From the NCBI RefSeq assembly GCF_003116015.1, contig NZ_LGQZ01000048.1, positions 1 to 42,455 on the forward strand: a DNA stretch of 42,455 bases, given 5' to 3'. Below the pieces are notes generated by a model. It worked only from the letters and a program-made list of their open reading frames with translations. It was not told where the DNA came from and did no database searches. Below, in pieces: positions 24,506 through 33,231 of the stretch. The translations under genes and the position numbers were made by a program. The stretch is from Azospirillum sp. TSO22-1 (GTDB lineage Bacteria; Pseudomonadota; Alphaproteobacteria; Azospirillales; Azospirillaceae). Position 1 is the stretch's first letter. The number at the start of each line of letters is the position of its first letter.

Positions 24506-25234
24506 CTAACCGCCATAACCGCCCGTACCTGCACCACCAGGCATGCGATTCAAGGGGGCCCGCTTGCCCTGGGCGACGTCGACCGCGGTTCGCAGGTCGG
24601 CGGCCGCCTGGCGGACTCCGGTACGGGCGGTGTCCATGCTCGACATCGTCGCTTCGACGTCGAAGACCGGCGGCGTGTAGCGGCGCACGGCCGCGGCGAG
24701 CAGCTTGGAGGACTGGGCGTCGTAGATCTCGGTGGCCACGACGAGCGAGCCGGTGAACCCGCTGCTGCCGCCGGGCGCCCCCTGAACGGCGTTGGAGACG
24801 GCGCCGATGGGCAGCGTCCGGGATCCCGAAGAGCCCGACGAGCCTTCCTCGACGCTGACGATCTTCTGGACGACACGCGCGGTGCCGGGCGTGGGACGCG
24901 TGGTCACCGCATAGCTGTCCCCGAGGGCGCGGCGCGATTCGGCGGTCAGCATGGTCGCGAGTTCGTTGAGCTGCCCGTCCGACATGCCGGCGAAGCTCGC
25001 CTCGGGACCGCGGTAGATCGTGGCCGGTTCGATGATGAAGCGCGAGTACTGCTTGAAGTCGACGTTCTGGACCTTGTACAGCCACGCCCCCGGCCGGTCG
25101 GGGTCCTGGCGCATGGCGGAAACGGACGCCATGTCCGCGGGCTTCTGCGTCATCTCCGGAGTTGAGCATCCGGCCAGGCCGGCGACGGTTAGAACTCCGA
25201 TCAGAGCACCAAAGCAATGAGTCGAGGCTTTCAT
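24506..25234 (-). CDS. DUF3313 family lipoprotein
   Basis: A 242-residue lipoprotein (lipobox LAGC) of the DUF3313 family, function unknown. Family features include RPGAWLYKVQNVDFKQYSRF, an EPATIYRGPEASF segment, LNELATMLTAESRRALG and TGSLVVATEIYDAQSSKLLAA. The ATG at 25234 has a GAAGGA ribosome site. Its upstream region carries CGTTACCGTAGCAT (minus strand, 25338-25325) and a GCTAC/GTAGC dyad. Confidence 0.84.
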   Translation of the reverse strand: MKASTHCFGALIGVLTVAGLAGCSTPEMTQKPADMASVSAMRQDPDRPGAWLYKVQNVDFKQYSRFIIEPATIYRGPEASFAGMSDGQLNELATMLTAESRRALGDSYAVTTRPTPGTARVVQKIVSVEEGSSGSSGSRTLPIGAVSNAVQGAPGGSSGFTGSLVVATEIYDAQSSKLLAAAVRRYTPPVFDVEATMSSMDTARTGVRQAAADLRTAVDVAQGKRAPLNRMPGGAGTGGYGG

Positions 25235-25293
25235 GGCCGTATCCTTCAAGTGGCAGGTTGTTCCGCAGCTCATTGAGCCTCAGTACGTAAACG

Positions 25294-25338
25294 CTACAAA
25301 AGTAGCATTCGCCAACACAGCCCCATGCTACGGTAACG
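25294..25338 (-). promoter_or_regulatory. operator-like motifs upstream of the DUF3313 gene
   Basis: A dyad GCTAC-TTTT-GTAGC (25294-25307) lies next to CGTTACCGTAGCAT (minus strand, 25338-25325). The second motif is identical to one at 12390-12403 upstream of the EF-hand gene. Similar CGTTACCGTAAC lies upstream of arcD. A shared regulator is possible but unidentified. Confidence 0.35.
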
Positions 25339-25384
25339 TTGCCCAACCTCCTGACGACGGTAGGTGGCGCCCTCGGCGCGTTGG

Positions 25385-27244
25385 TCAGCGCCCGTCGGTC
25401 GATGCCCATTGCGGAGCGATGGCGAGGCCGGCCTTTTGCAACCCATCGACGATCATGGCGATGGTGGACGGGTTGATGTTCCGACGCTCGAATTCGGGGA
25501 TGGCCTTGGCGCCGAACTCGGGTTCGAGGCGCAGGATCTCGCCGACCTCGTAGGCGGCGTCGGCCCCGCGGCCCGTCTGACCGTAAATCATCGCCAGGAC
25601 CACATGCGTGTAGACCAGGTTCGGCTGATCGACCCGCCTGGCTTCCGCGAGCGCCTCATCGTATCGGCCATGCACGTAGTGGTATACGGCAAAGGTGATA
25701 CGGTACCAGTCGGGATGAGCCGGGTTGCGCGCGAAAGCCTCGCGGATCAGTGGAATGCCCTTGTCCCATTCGCCGATCAGGCTGTAGCTCCGCCCGAGGT
25801 CGGCGAGGATATCGCTGTCGTTGGGATTGAGCGCGAGTGCCTTTTCATAGGACGCGATGCTGCGGTCGGGCTCGCGGCGCAGCCAATACGCGAGGGCAAG
25901 AGCCTTCTGCGGCAAAGGACTGTCGGGCGCCAGGGTCGCGGCGTGTTCCGCCAGCTGAAGGCCGGACGCAATTGGATCGGGGCGAGACCTGGCCGGGTTG
26001 AAGCCCAGACGGGCCTCGTCGATGTACGCGATGGCCAGCGCCGCCCAGGCGTCCGCGTAAAGCGGATCGGTCTGGACCGAGCGTTCCAGGCAGGTCCTCG
26101 CTTGGCCGTGAAGATCCGCATTCAGCTGCCGCCAATACCGCCGCGTCCGCAGCATGCATTCGTAGGAGGACAGCGCGGTGGGAGACAACGTGGCCGTGGC
26201 CCGCATTTCCTCCTTGTCGATCACGCCGTTCGACTGCGCCAGGGTGCGGGCGACCTGAACCGCGATGTCCTGGCGGACGTCGATCATGTTGGAGGAATTG
26301 AATGTGCCGCGATACCCGTTCGACCAGACGTAGCGCTGATCGTGCGCATCGATCAACGCGACATTGATTTGTATCTGGTCGCCGGCCTGGCTGACGCTGC
26401 CTTTCAGGACGTAGTCGATGTTCGTGTCGACGCCGGCCTTGCGCAGCGCCGTTTCGGATCCATAGCGGAACGTCGTGCGCGCCCCGAAGACGAACACATT
26501 CCTGAATCGGATCAGAGCGCCGATAAGATCCTCGGTGAAGCCCTCGACGAACACGTCCTGCGCCGTGCTCCCGGTGCCATTCGTAAGGGGCAGCACCATG
26601 AGCGCCGGCCCACGTACGTTGGCGGCGAGTTTTTCCCCTTTGACCGGTTGCGGCGCGGGTGCGGAGAACCATACGACCGCGAGCAGCGAAAGCAGGACGG
26701 CAACCACAATCCCGCCGGCGGCAACCCCGTGGCGCTTAACAGCCGCAACCATCGCACGCAACGATCGCTTCGATGCGTTGCCGGGCATGGAACTGCCGGT
26801 CACGCCCGGCCGCGTCGAAACGGTGCTCGCGCCGACGGCGCCCGGCAGTTCCGGATCCGCGAACGCATCGGCGTTCTCAAGCGGGTCCGCCCCTTGCTTC
26901 ACGATGAACCGTGGTACGTAGCCACCTTTCGGGATGGTGATCTGGATGCGGTCCAAAGCGCCTTCGGTCAGATAATACTGCTCCAGACACCGCCGGATCC
27001 GGCCGGCCTGGATTCGGACCACCGGGTCGAGCAGCGGATCGAAGTTGGCATCGCGATCGAACACATCCATCGCGATGGTGAAGGCTTTGATCCGGTCGGC
27101 ATGGCCGGCCTGCGTCTCTTCGACGACGAACTTCAGGAACCGGCGCTTCCTGGTGGACCCGCGGAATCCCCGACTGGCCAGAACACGCTCCAGCGCATCC
27201 TCGATCAACTTCGGCGGGATCGATTCATCAGAGGTGTTAGGCAT
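25385..27244 (-). CDS. membrane-anchored winged-helix/TolB-N-like/TPR protein
   Basis: A 619-residue protein of a type often named 'adenylate cyclase' or TPR protein in databases, though no cyclase domain is visible. Residues 1 to about 115 look like a winged-helix-type cytoplasmic domain (DRIKAFTIAMDVFDRDANF, VRIQAGRIRRCLEQYY, IPKGGYVPRF). One membrane helix lies at about 173-194. About 210-330 is TolB-N-like (LMVLPLTNGTG, GFTEDLIGALIRF, DYVLKGSV). From about 370 to 600 there are TPR-type repeats (ADAWAALAIAYIDEA, ALALNPNDSDILADLGRSY). ATG 27244 has a GGGGGAG site. The layout suggests CadC-like one-component signalling; its target is unknown. Confidence 0.85.
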   Translation of the reverse strand: MPNTSDESIPPKLIEDALERVLASRGFRGSTRKRRFLKFVVEETQAGHADRIKAFTIAMDVFDRDANFDPLLDPVVRIQAGRIRRCLEQYYLTEGALDRIQITIPKGGYVPRFIVKQGADPLENADAFADPELPGAVGASTVSTRPGVTGSSMPGNASKRSLRAMVAAVKRHGVAAGGIVVAVLLSLLAVVWFSAPAPQPVKGEKLAANVRGPALMVLPLTNGTGSTAQDVFVEGFTEDLIGALIRFRNVFVFGARTTFRYGSETALRKAGVDTNIDYVLKGSVSQAGDQIQINVALIDAHDQRYVWSNGYRGTFNSSNMIDVRQDIAVQVARTLAQSNGVIDKEEMRATATLSPTALSSYECMLRTRRYWRQLNADLHGQARTCLERSVQTDPLYADAWAALAIAYIDEARLGFNPARSRPDPIASGLQLAEHAATLAPDSPLPQKALALAYWLRREPDRSIASYEKALALNPNDSDILADLGRSYSLIGEWDKGIPLIREAFARNPAHPDWYRITFAVYHYVHGRYDEALAEARRVDQPNLVYTHVVLAMIYGQTGRGADAAYEVGEILRLEPEFGAKAIPEFERRNINPSTIAMIVDGLQKAGLAIAPQWASTDGR

Positions 27245-27754
27245 GAACTCCCCCCAACTTGGCGCCTTACCGGCTTATCGGGTGCGTTCGCGTCATGAGC
27301 GGCAGCAGGCCTGCCGGAGAAAATGTCGCAGCATACCCAAGCGCCCCCGTCCACAATCATAGGAGCGATATTCAGCAATGATCAACTGATAAAATGATCG
27401 ATAATCAGTATATGTACCTACCCACTTTGACTTGCTATGGTTTTCCAACCCCCTTGATGGAGCGACTGTGTTTGGCTAGACAGTCCATTCAGTCGCCGAC
27501 TGTGACAGTGACCGCACGAAAGTGCAGGTGACACCTTCACTACCCATTGGTATGTACCCATCTTGTCTTGCAGCGTGCACAAAAATGCGGGGTGGCGCCC
27601 GATACCGTATCAATGTGAACAGTTGCCCTATTCAAAGCCGGACGCCCCCCGCCGCAGGCTGCTACAGATCGAAACGAAGGCAGGCGCCCACCAAGCAGGC
27701 ATCCGACATCGATCCAGAGCCAGTGAAAGCCCCCATGCCCATGCGGGAGCATCC
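27245..27754 (+). other. 510-bp divergent intergenic region
   Basis: No convincing gene lies between the TPR regulator (-) and the small DUF465-like gene (+). An AT-rich segment at about 27375-27415 contains ACTGAT/ATCAGT arms around AAAATGATCGATA. Two imperfect direct copies of a TATGTACC...CTTGC segment start at 27411 and 27551. GACTGT-type half sites cluster at 27462-27510. Two promoters facing outward are expected here. Confidence 0.5.
27462..27510 (+). promoter_or_regulatory. cluster of GACTGT-type half sites
   Basis: CGACTGTG occurs at 27463-27470 and 27497-27504. The reverse form occurs as GACAGTC at 27479-27485, CAGTCG at 27490-27495 and GACAGTG from 27504. GCGACTG and CAGTCGC also form a 7-bp inverted repeat. 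Five related half sites within about 50 bp suggest a protein-binding region. Confidence 0.35.
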
Positions 27755-28033
27755 ATGTCGGAAAAGACACAACATGTGGCGGAGCGGTTTCCCGACCTGG
27801 CCCAGGCCATCAAGCAGTATGCCTCGGACAACCGTTTCTTCCACGGTTTGTGTGAAGACTACGGCGAAGCGGTCGAAATGCTTCATCACCTGGAGAGACT
27901 GGGCGACTCCTCCGCATCCGCGCAGTACGCCGTCTGCCGGGAAATCGTGCTGGAACTCGAGCAGGAAATCCTGGCCGAACTTCAGCTGTGGAACGAAGGA
28001 GGAAGCTCCCTGGAGGGACCGGTGAAGCCTTAG
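27755..28033 (+). CDS. small DUF465/YdcH-like helical protein
   Basis: A 92-residue protein without signal peptide or membrane segment. The pattern RFPDLAQAIKQYASDNRFFHGLCEDYGEAV...HHLE and the later VLELEQEILAEL resemble the DUF465/YdcH family (two antiparallel helices), though this is remote and judged by eye. ATG 27755 has GGGAG five bases upstream; the frame is open farther upstream but that part looks non-coding. Convergent with the response regulator gene. Two hairpins lie between them. Confidence 0.68.
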   Translation: MSEKTQHVAERFPDLAQAIKQYASDNRFFHGLCEDYGEAVEMLHHLERLGDSSASAQYAVCREIVLELEQEILAELQLWNEGGSSLEGPVKP

Positions 28034-28051
28034 CGGCTTCGCTCCCGCATA

Positions 28052-28080
28052 CGGCAGACCTGCCGCATCGGCACCGATGC
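28052..28080. terminator. paired hairpins between convergent genes
   Basis: CGGCA/TGCCG (28052-28065) and GCATCGG-CA-CCGATGC (28065-28080) lie between the stops of the DUF465-like and response regulator genes. They could end transcription in both directions. No strong T-run is visible on either side. Confidence 0.4.
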
Positions 28081-28092
28081 GTGCCCGCCGCC

Positions 28093-28710
28093 CTAATGCT
28101 TCGGCTCTCCCGTCACGCCGGCAGCGAGCGACAGGCGGATGAGGTTCGGCAGCCCGGAGACGTGGAGCCGGGCCCCGATCTTCGCCCGGTGGGCGTCAAC
28201 GGTCCTTGGACTGATACCAAGCCGGTAGGCGATGACCCTGGTCGGCAGCCCGGCGACGATGCCGTCGAGAACCTCCCGCTCCCGGTGGGAAAGCCTGGCC
28301 AGCCGGGTGCGGAACTCCGCAAGTTCGGGATCCTCCGTGGCATCGTATCGGGCGAGCGCCGCATCGATGGCGGAGAGCAGCGTACGGCGTTCAAAAGGCT
28401 TTTCGATGAAGTCTATGGCGCCGGCCTTCATGGCGCGAACCACCGTCGGCACCGCGGCCCGGTCCGTCATGAACACCAGGGGCACCGTGATGCCGCGATC
28501 CTTGAGCATTTGCTGGAGTTCGATACCGTCCAGATCCGGCAACGAGACATCGACGAGCCCGCACCCCACCGCACGGGCCTGAACTGCCCTGACGAAGCTC
28601 CAGCCATCGGAATGCTCCATCACGGCGTAGCCGCATTCCGCAAGCATCAGGGCAACGGATTGGCGGAACGGCGTGTCGTCATCCACGACGTGAACGAGGT
28701 GTTCAGGCAT
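28093..28710 (-). CDS. FixJ/NarL-type response regulator
   Basis: A 205-residue regulator with a receiver domain (1 to about 120) and a LuxR-type helix-turn-helix (about 140-200). Receiver residues are complete: D10/D11, phosphoacceptor D54 (GLVDVSLPDLDG), T82 (FMTDR) and K104 (FIEKPF). The output domain shows LSHREREVLDGIVAGLPTRVIAYRLGISPRTVDAHRAKI. It overlaps the end of the truncated kinase gene by 8 bp, so it was or is its operon partner. Since that kinase has lost its catalytic parts, another kinase or a small phosphodonor would have to activate it. Confidence 0.9.
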   Translation of the reverse strand: MPEHLVHVVDDDTPFRQSVALMLAECGYAVMEHSDGWSFVRAVQARAVGCGLVDVSLPDLDGIELQQMLKDRGITVPLVFMTDRAAVPTVVRAMKAGAIDFIEKPFERRTLLSAIDAALARYDATEDPELAEFRTRLARLSHREREVLDGIVAGLPTRVIAYRLGISPRTVDAHRAKIGARLHVSGLPNLIRLSLAAGVTGEPKH

Positions 28711-29107
28711 GTGCGGGAGCCTCCGCCATCGGCATGGTCACGAGGAAGACAGCGCCGCCCCCGGGATTGGCATCGGCCCGTATCCGGCCGCCGTGCGCCT
28801 CGACGATGGACCGCGGTGTTGAAAGCACGACGGTGCTTCCGATGGAGGCCAGGCGTTCCGCCGCACCGAAGATGCGGGACAACCCGCGATCGACGTCCTC
28901 CGCCACGAGCAGCGCCCGATCGCGCACCAGCTGTTCGGTTTGTCTGGTTTCCTCGGCAGCGCCGCGGATGAGAAGCCTCCCGGAGAACAGCGCAAGCGGC
29001 AGGACACTGGCCGCCACGACGAGCACAAGCCAGGTCCACACCTGCAAAGGGCGCAGGAACCATCGACCATTTCGCTCGGCTCGCGGAACAGATGGCGGCT
29101 CGATCAT
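28703..29107 (-). pseudogene. internally deleted sensor histidine kinase remnant
   Basis: A 134-codon frame made of the two ends of a sensor kinase with the middle missing. Residues 1-89 are a normal kinase N-terminus: a membrane helix (about 24-43), then an extracytoplasmic helix ending in VDRGLSRIFGAAERLASI. From about residue 92 it becomes TPRSIVEAHGGRIRADANPGGGAVFLVTMP, the very end of a HATPase_c domain. The His phosphorylation site and most ATP-binding boxes are absent. The reading frame is intact across the junction (about 28830-28845). ATG 29107 has a GAAGG ribosome site. It is either a decaying gene or a small membrane protein kept for coupling with the response regulator. The kinase identification of both ends is strong. 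Confidence 0.8.
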
Positions 29108-29757
29108 GTCAACCTTCAACGATATCCTGACCCCTAGGGTTTGTCGTTCCAGTGGATGGAGAGAAAAGCCAAAAACCCGATGTCTGCACTCTGCCGATCA
29201 CGACCGAACTCGGCCACTTCACAACGCGGGTCCACCAGCGGACGAGAGGGCGGCTGGGCGCCCTGCTTGACGGGCGAATGGATGGCGCGCAAGCACCACT
29301 TTCGTATGCGAGCGCTAATGTGCCAACATCAGCATTTGGGTGGCGATTGGCGCCTCGGTGGCACCCAGAGATTTCCCAGTCCTCCACCTATTCCAAACGA
29401 TGCAAGCCCCGCAATGCGGCGATCGAACCAATCTCCCCAAAAATTGCCACACGATCTTGCCAATATACAATATCGTGTCGAAACATTATACGAACGTAAT
29501 TTTCTGTCTTATCCTATATGGTTACTGTAGCTTACCTGAAACATAATTTTTTTACTTTTCCCATGATCCTGATTTTGAAAATATTGTGCTCCGAAAATTT
29601 TTAAATTGAACAAATTCGAACCTCGCTCATTCCGAGCCACAATGCGCCTTCCACTCCACGAATTTATAATGCCTGAGTTTCACCGGCAATCTTTCAAATA
29701 ATCGACCATTGTCGCCACCATGCATTCCAAAGTACTATTTGAGAAATTGGCCGCGCA
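29108..29757. other. 650-bp region without a supported gene, AT-richer in its right half
   Basis: Between the kinase remnant (-) and the PAS-like gene (+) no reading frame looks coding. From about 29390 to 29760 the sequence is clearly more AT-rich than the rest of the window, with runs of A and T near 29545-29610. GTTACTGTAGC at 29521-29531 resembles the CGTTACCGTAGC motif seen elsewhere. It may be a relic of acquired DNA or a large regulatory region. Confidence 0.5.
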
Positions 29758-30261
29758 ATGATTGCGATTCCAAGGGCATCCATGCACAAACACAATGCAA
29801 GCCCTGAATTCATGAAGCTGTTTAGGCTTTGGGAGCACGAAAGATTGCGCCGCAAATCTGGACTGCCACCCCTTCAGCTTTCCCGACGCAATACCGTTGC
29901 CGCGTGGGCCGACTCGTCGATCCTATTCGTAATTGGGAAAAATATCGCCACCTGCAGTGTCATATCCGCCGGATGCAAAATATCCGACTATTACGGAATT
30001 GATATTTCTGGCAAGAAATTCATAGAAGTAATGCCAACCACACTGAACATTCTTCTTGGCCCATACCGACTGATACAGAAGTGGCGGCGGCCGTTGCATA
30101 TTCTCGGCCCCTATGATCGTGGCGGCCGCCGAGTCAATGTCATGGAGCGCATCATCCTGCCGCTGGAGAATGATCATGCGCTTGCGATCCTAAAGGAAAG
30201 GGAGTGCGCCCCCACCGAGAGGCAGCACCCATCCATATTGTACTCATGCAGAGTGCTTTGA
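29758..30261 (+). CDS. small PAS-like (PAS_5-type) protein
   Basis: A 167-residue protein with features of the alphaproteobacterial PAS_5 family. These are the opening WEHERLRRKSGLPPLQ, a DSSILFVIGK strand, then GCKISDYYGIDISGKKFIEV and PYRLIQKWRRPLHIL, and a late strand ERIILPLEND. Members are thought to sense or signal but their partners are unknown. Codon use is more AT-rich than in neighbouring genes, matching the AT-rich upstream DNA, which suggests acquisition or relaxed selection. The start is uncertain: ATG 29758 has no clear ribosome site, and ATG 29782 is possible. Confidence 0.62.
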   Translation: MIAIPRASMHKHNASPEFMKLFRLWEHERLRRKSGLPPLQLSRRNTVAAWADSSILFVIGKNIATCSVISAGCKISDYYGIDISGKKFIEVMPTTLNILLGPYRLIQKWRRPLHILGPYDRGGRRVNVMERIILPLENDHALAILKERECAPTERQHPSILYSCRVL

Positions 30262-30311
30262 ACACCCAACCAGCGCAGCACCCCAGTTCCCCGGCCAATC
30301 GTCGGGTCTGA

Positions 30312-30359
30312 CGTTACCGTAACAGCTTCACACTTTAGGTTGCAATCATGTACCGTAAC
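30312..30359 (+). promoter_or_regulatory. possible operator pair upstream of arcD
   Basis: CGTTACCGTAAC (30312-30323) includes the near-palindrome GTTAC-C-GTAAC. A second partial copy GTACCGTAAC lies at 30350-30359, centred about 37 bp further on. Both are 100-150 bp upstream of arcD. No clear FNR/ANR box (TTGAT-N4-ATCAA) was found, although that is usual for anaerobic arginine deiminase control. Confidence 0.4.
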
Positions 30360-30458
30360 AACCTCTCATTCAAGCTTCACTGATGCTCACATCCCATTCG
30401 GCGGAATTCGCTCGCCGGAGCGACGGGCGATGTCCACCCGGCGCGGGAGGAAAACGCA

Positions 30459-31940
30459 ATGACGACGGCGGACTTCACGGGCCGGGCTCCGGCCGAGACC
30501 GTTCACGCGACCGGACAGTCGCAGAAACTGACGCTGCTTCCGCTCGTCGCCCTCGTCATCGGTTCCATGATCGGCGGCGGGGTCTTCAACCTGCCTTCGG
30601 ACATGTCCAAGGCCGCCTCCCCCGGCGCCATCCTGATCGGCTGGCTGATCACCGGCGTGGGCATGCTCATGCTGGCCTTCGTCTACCAGGGCCTGGCCGT
30701 GCGCAAACCCGATCTCAACGCCGGCCCCTACGCCTACGCCAAGGCCGGTTTCGGCCCCTTCGTCGGCTTCAACAGCGCCTGGGGCTATTGGCTGAGTGCC
30801 TTCCTCGGCAACGTGGCCTACGCGGTGGCCATCTTCTCGGCGCTTTCCCACTTCTTCCCCGTGTTCGGCAGCGGCAACAACCTGCCGTCCATCGTCGGCG
30901 CATCGCTCTGCCTGTGGCTGGTCCACGCGCTCGTGCTGGGCGGGATCAAGCAGGCCGCCTTCGTGAACGTCGTCACCTCGATCGCCAAGCTGGTGCCACT
31001 GTTCCTGTTCATCGTCCTGGCCATCATCGGCTTCCATTGGGACCGCTTCACGCTGGATTTCTGGGGCGCCGGGGCGGCTGGTTCCGAGGGCCTCGGTTCG
31101 GTGATGGCGCAGGTGAAGAGCACCATGCTGGTGACCCTGTGGGTGTTCATCGGCATCGAAGGCGCCAGCGTCTATTCCGCCCGCGCTGCCCGGCGCTCCG
31201 ACGTCGGGCGGGCGACCGTCATCGGCTTCGTCGGCGCGCTGGGGATCTACGTCCTGGTCTCGCTGCTGGCGACCGGCCTGCTGTCGCAGCCCGAACTCGC
31301 GGGGCTCAAGGTGCCGTCCATGGCGGGCGTGCTCGAATCCCTGGTCGGGCCGTGGGGCGCGGCGCTCATCAGCATCGGGCTGGTCATCTCGGTCGGCGGC
31401 GCGTTCCTGTCCTGGACGCTGCTGTGCGCCGAGATTCCCTACACCTGCGGCCGCGACGGCACCTTCCCGAAATGGTTCGCGGCGGAGAACGCCAACGGCT
31501 CGCCGGTGAACTCGCTGTGGGCGACGAACCTGCTCATCCAGCTTTTCCTCGGGCTCACCTTCCTGTCGCAGAGCGCCTACCAGTTCTTCTACTTCATCGC
31601 CTCGGTGGCGATCCTGCCGCCCTACGTGCTGTCCGGCGCCTACGCGCTGAAGCTCGCCCTGACCGGAGAGGGCTACGGCGCCGAACCGCGGACCAAGGAC
31701 ATCGCCGTCGGCGCACTGGCGACGACGTACGGCCTCTGGCTGGTGTACGCGGCCGGCCTCCAGTACCTGCTGATGTGCGCGGTTCTCTTCGCGCCCGGCA
31801 TCCTCGTCTATCTCCGGGCCCGGCGGGAACGCGGCGAACGCGCCTTCAGCGGCGCCGAGACGGTCATCGCCGCGCTCATCGTGCTCCTCGCGCTGCTCGC
31901 CGCCTGGCTCATGTGGACGGGCACGATCAGCCCGCTCTGA
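30459..31940 (+). CDS. arcD: arginine/ornithine antiporter ArcD
   Basis: Basic amino-acid antiporter of the APC superfamily, 493 residues with about 12-13 membrane helices. It exchanges external arginine for internal ornithine in the arginine deiminase pathway. The first helix carries [16 protein letters not shown], the substrate-loop signature. Other family features are [25 protein letters not shown] and [15 protein letters not shown]. It begins the arcD-arcA-arcB-arcC operon, with 38 bp to arcA. The AGGAAAACGC ribosome site is upstream of ATG 30459. Confidence 0.94.
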   Translation: MTTADFTGRAPAETVHATGQSQKLTLLPLVALVIGSMIGGGVFNLPSDMSKAASPGAILIGWLITGVGMLMLAFVYQGLAVRKPDLNAGPYAYAKAGFGPFVGFNSAWGYWLSAFLGNVAYAVAIFSALSHFFPVFGSGNNLPSIVGASLCLWLVHALVLGGIKQAAFVNVVTSIAKLVPLFLFIVLAIIGFHWDRFTLDFWGAGAAGSEGLGSVMAQVKSTMLVTLWVFIGIEGASVYSARAARRSDVGRATVIGFVGALGIYVLVSLLATGLLSQPELAGLKVPSMAGVLESLVGPWGAALISIGLVISVGGAFLSWTLLCAEIPYTCGRDGTFPKWFAAENANGSPVNSLWATNLLIQLFLGLTFLSQSAYQFFYFIASVAILPPYVLSGAYALKLALTGEGYGAEPRTKDIAVGALATTYGLWLVYAAGLQYLLMCAVLFAPGILVYLRARRERGERAFSGAETVIAALIVLLALLAAWLMWTGTISPL

Positions 31941-31978
31941 CAAAACAGGCCCGCTCTGACCGAATAGGAAGGTGTGAC

Positions 31979-33208
31979 ATGCATGACGTTGGCGTGCATT
32001 CGGAAGTCGGCAAGCTGCGCACCGTGCTGGTCTGCCGGCCGTCGCTGGCGCACCAGCGCCTCACCCCCGGCAACTGCCACGAACTGCTGTTCGACGACGT
32101 CATCTGGGTGCACGAGGCGCAGAAGGACCACCACGACTTCGTACTGAAGATGGAGGAGCGCGGGGTCGAGGTGCTGGAGCTGCACGACCTGCTCGCCGGG
32201 GCGCTCGACGATCCGCAGGGGCGGGCGTTCGTGCTCGACCGCCGCGTCACCGCCAACACCGTCGGGATCGCCGCCGCCGCGGTCATGCGCCCGTGGCTGG
32301 ACGAGATGCCGTCCAAGCAGCTGGCCATCCATCTGATCGGCGGCATCGCCGTCTCGGACCTGCCGGAAGCCACCGTGAGCGCGCTGCTGCGCGAGGCGAT
32401 CGGCGGCACCGAGTTCGTGCTGCCGCCGATTCCCAACACCCTGTTCCAGCGGGATCCGTCCTGCTGGATCTACAACGGCGTGACCTGCAACCCGATGTAC
32501 TGGCCCGCCCGCAAGCCGGAGACGCTGCTGCAGCGCGCGGTCTACAAGTTCCACCCGCGCTTCCGGAACGGCGGCTTCACCATCTGGTGGGGCGATTCCG
32601 ACGAGGACTTCACCGGCGCGTCCATGGAGGGCGGCGACGTGATGGCGATCGGCAAGGGCGTCGTCCTCATCGGCATGGGCGAACGCACCAACCGCCAGGC
32701 GGTCGGGCAGGTCGCCCGGTCGCTGTTCCGCAGCGGCGCGGCGTCGCGGGTCATCGCCTGCGTGATGCCGAAGAGCCGCGCGGCCATGCACCTCGACACG
32801 GTGTTCAGCTTCTGCGACCGCGATCTGGTCACCGTCTTCCGCGAGGTCGTCGACCAGATCCGCTGCTACACCGCCTATCCCGCCGGCGACGACGGCCGCT
32901 TCGAGGTGCGGCCCGAGACGAAGCCGCTGCTCGAGGTCGCCGCCGAGGCGCTGGGCCTTCCCAGGCTCCGCGTCGTCGGCACCGGCGGCAACGCCTACGA
33001 GGCGGAACGCGAGCAGTGGGACGACGGCAACAACGTCGTGGCGCTCGAACCCGGCGTGGTGGTCGCCTACGACCGCAACACCTACACCAACACGCTGCTG
33101 CGCAAGGCCGGCATCGAGGTCATCACCGTCCGCGGCGCCGAGCTTGGCCGCGGCCGCGGCGGCGGTCACTGCATGACCTGTCCGATCTGGCGGGAAGCGG
33201 CCTACTGA
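31979..33208 (+). CDS. arcA: arginine deiminase
   Basis: Hydrolyses arginine to citrulline and ammonia. It has 409 residues, normal length. The catalytic cysteine is C398 in GGHCMTCPI. Other family motifs are [16 protein letters not shown] near the start, [33 protein letters not shown] and [13 protein letters not shown] (catalytic His/Asp region). ATG 31979 has an AGGAAGG ribosome site. It is the second gene of the arc operon, with arcB 23 bp downstream. Confidence 0.97.
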   Translation: MHDVGVHSEVGKLRTVLVCRPSLAHQRLTPGNCHELLFDDVIWVHEAQKDHHDFVLKMEERGVEVLELHDLLAGALDDPQGRAFVLDRRVTANTVGIAAAAVMRPWLDEMPSKQLAIHLIGGIAVSDLPEATVSALLREAIGGTEFVLPPIPNTLFQRDPSCWIYNGVTCNPMYWPARKPETLLQRAVYKFHPRFRNGGFTIWWGDSDEDFTGASMEGGDVMAIGKGVVLIGMGERTNRQAVGQVARSLFRSGAASRVIACVMPKSRAAMHLDTVFSFCDRDLVTVFREVVDQIRCYTAYPAGDDGRFEVRPETKPLLEVAAEALGLPRLRVVGTGGNAYEAEREQWDDGNNVVALEPGVVVAYDRNTYTNTLLRKAGIEVITVRGAELGRGRGGGHCMTCPIWREAAY

Positions 33209-33231
33209 TCACGGATCAAGGGAGGACACCG

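Noticed and set aside
25385..27244. Adenylate cyclase
   Set aside because: Proteins like this often carry that name, but no cyclase catalytic domain is visible.
27400..27580. CRISPR-like repeats
   Set aside because: Repeats are short, irregular and mostly inverted; no regular repeat-spacer pattern and no cas genes.
27563..27754. N-terminal extension of the small DUF465-like gene
   Set aside because: The extra 64 residues look non-coding, and a good ribosome site precedes the ATG at 27755.
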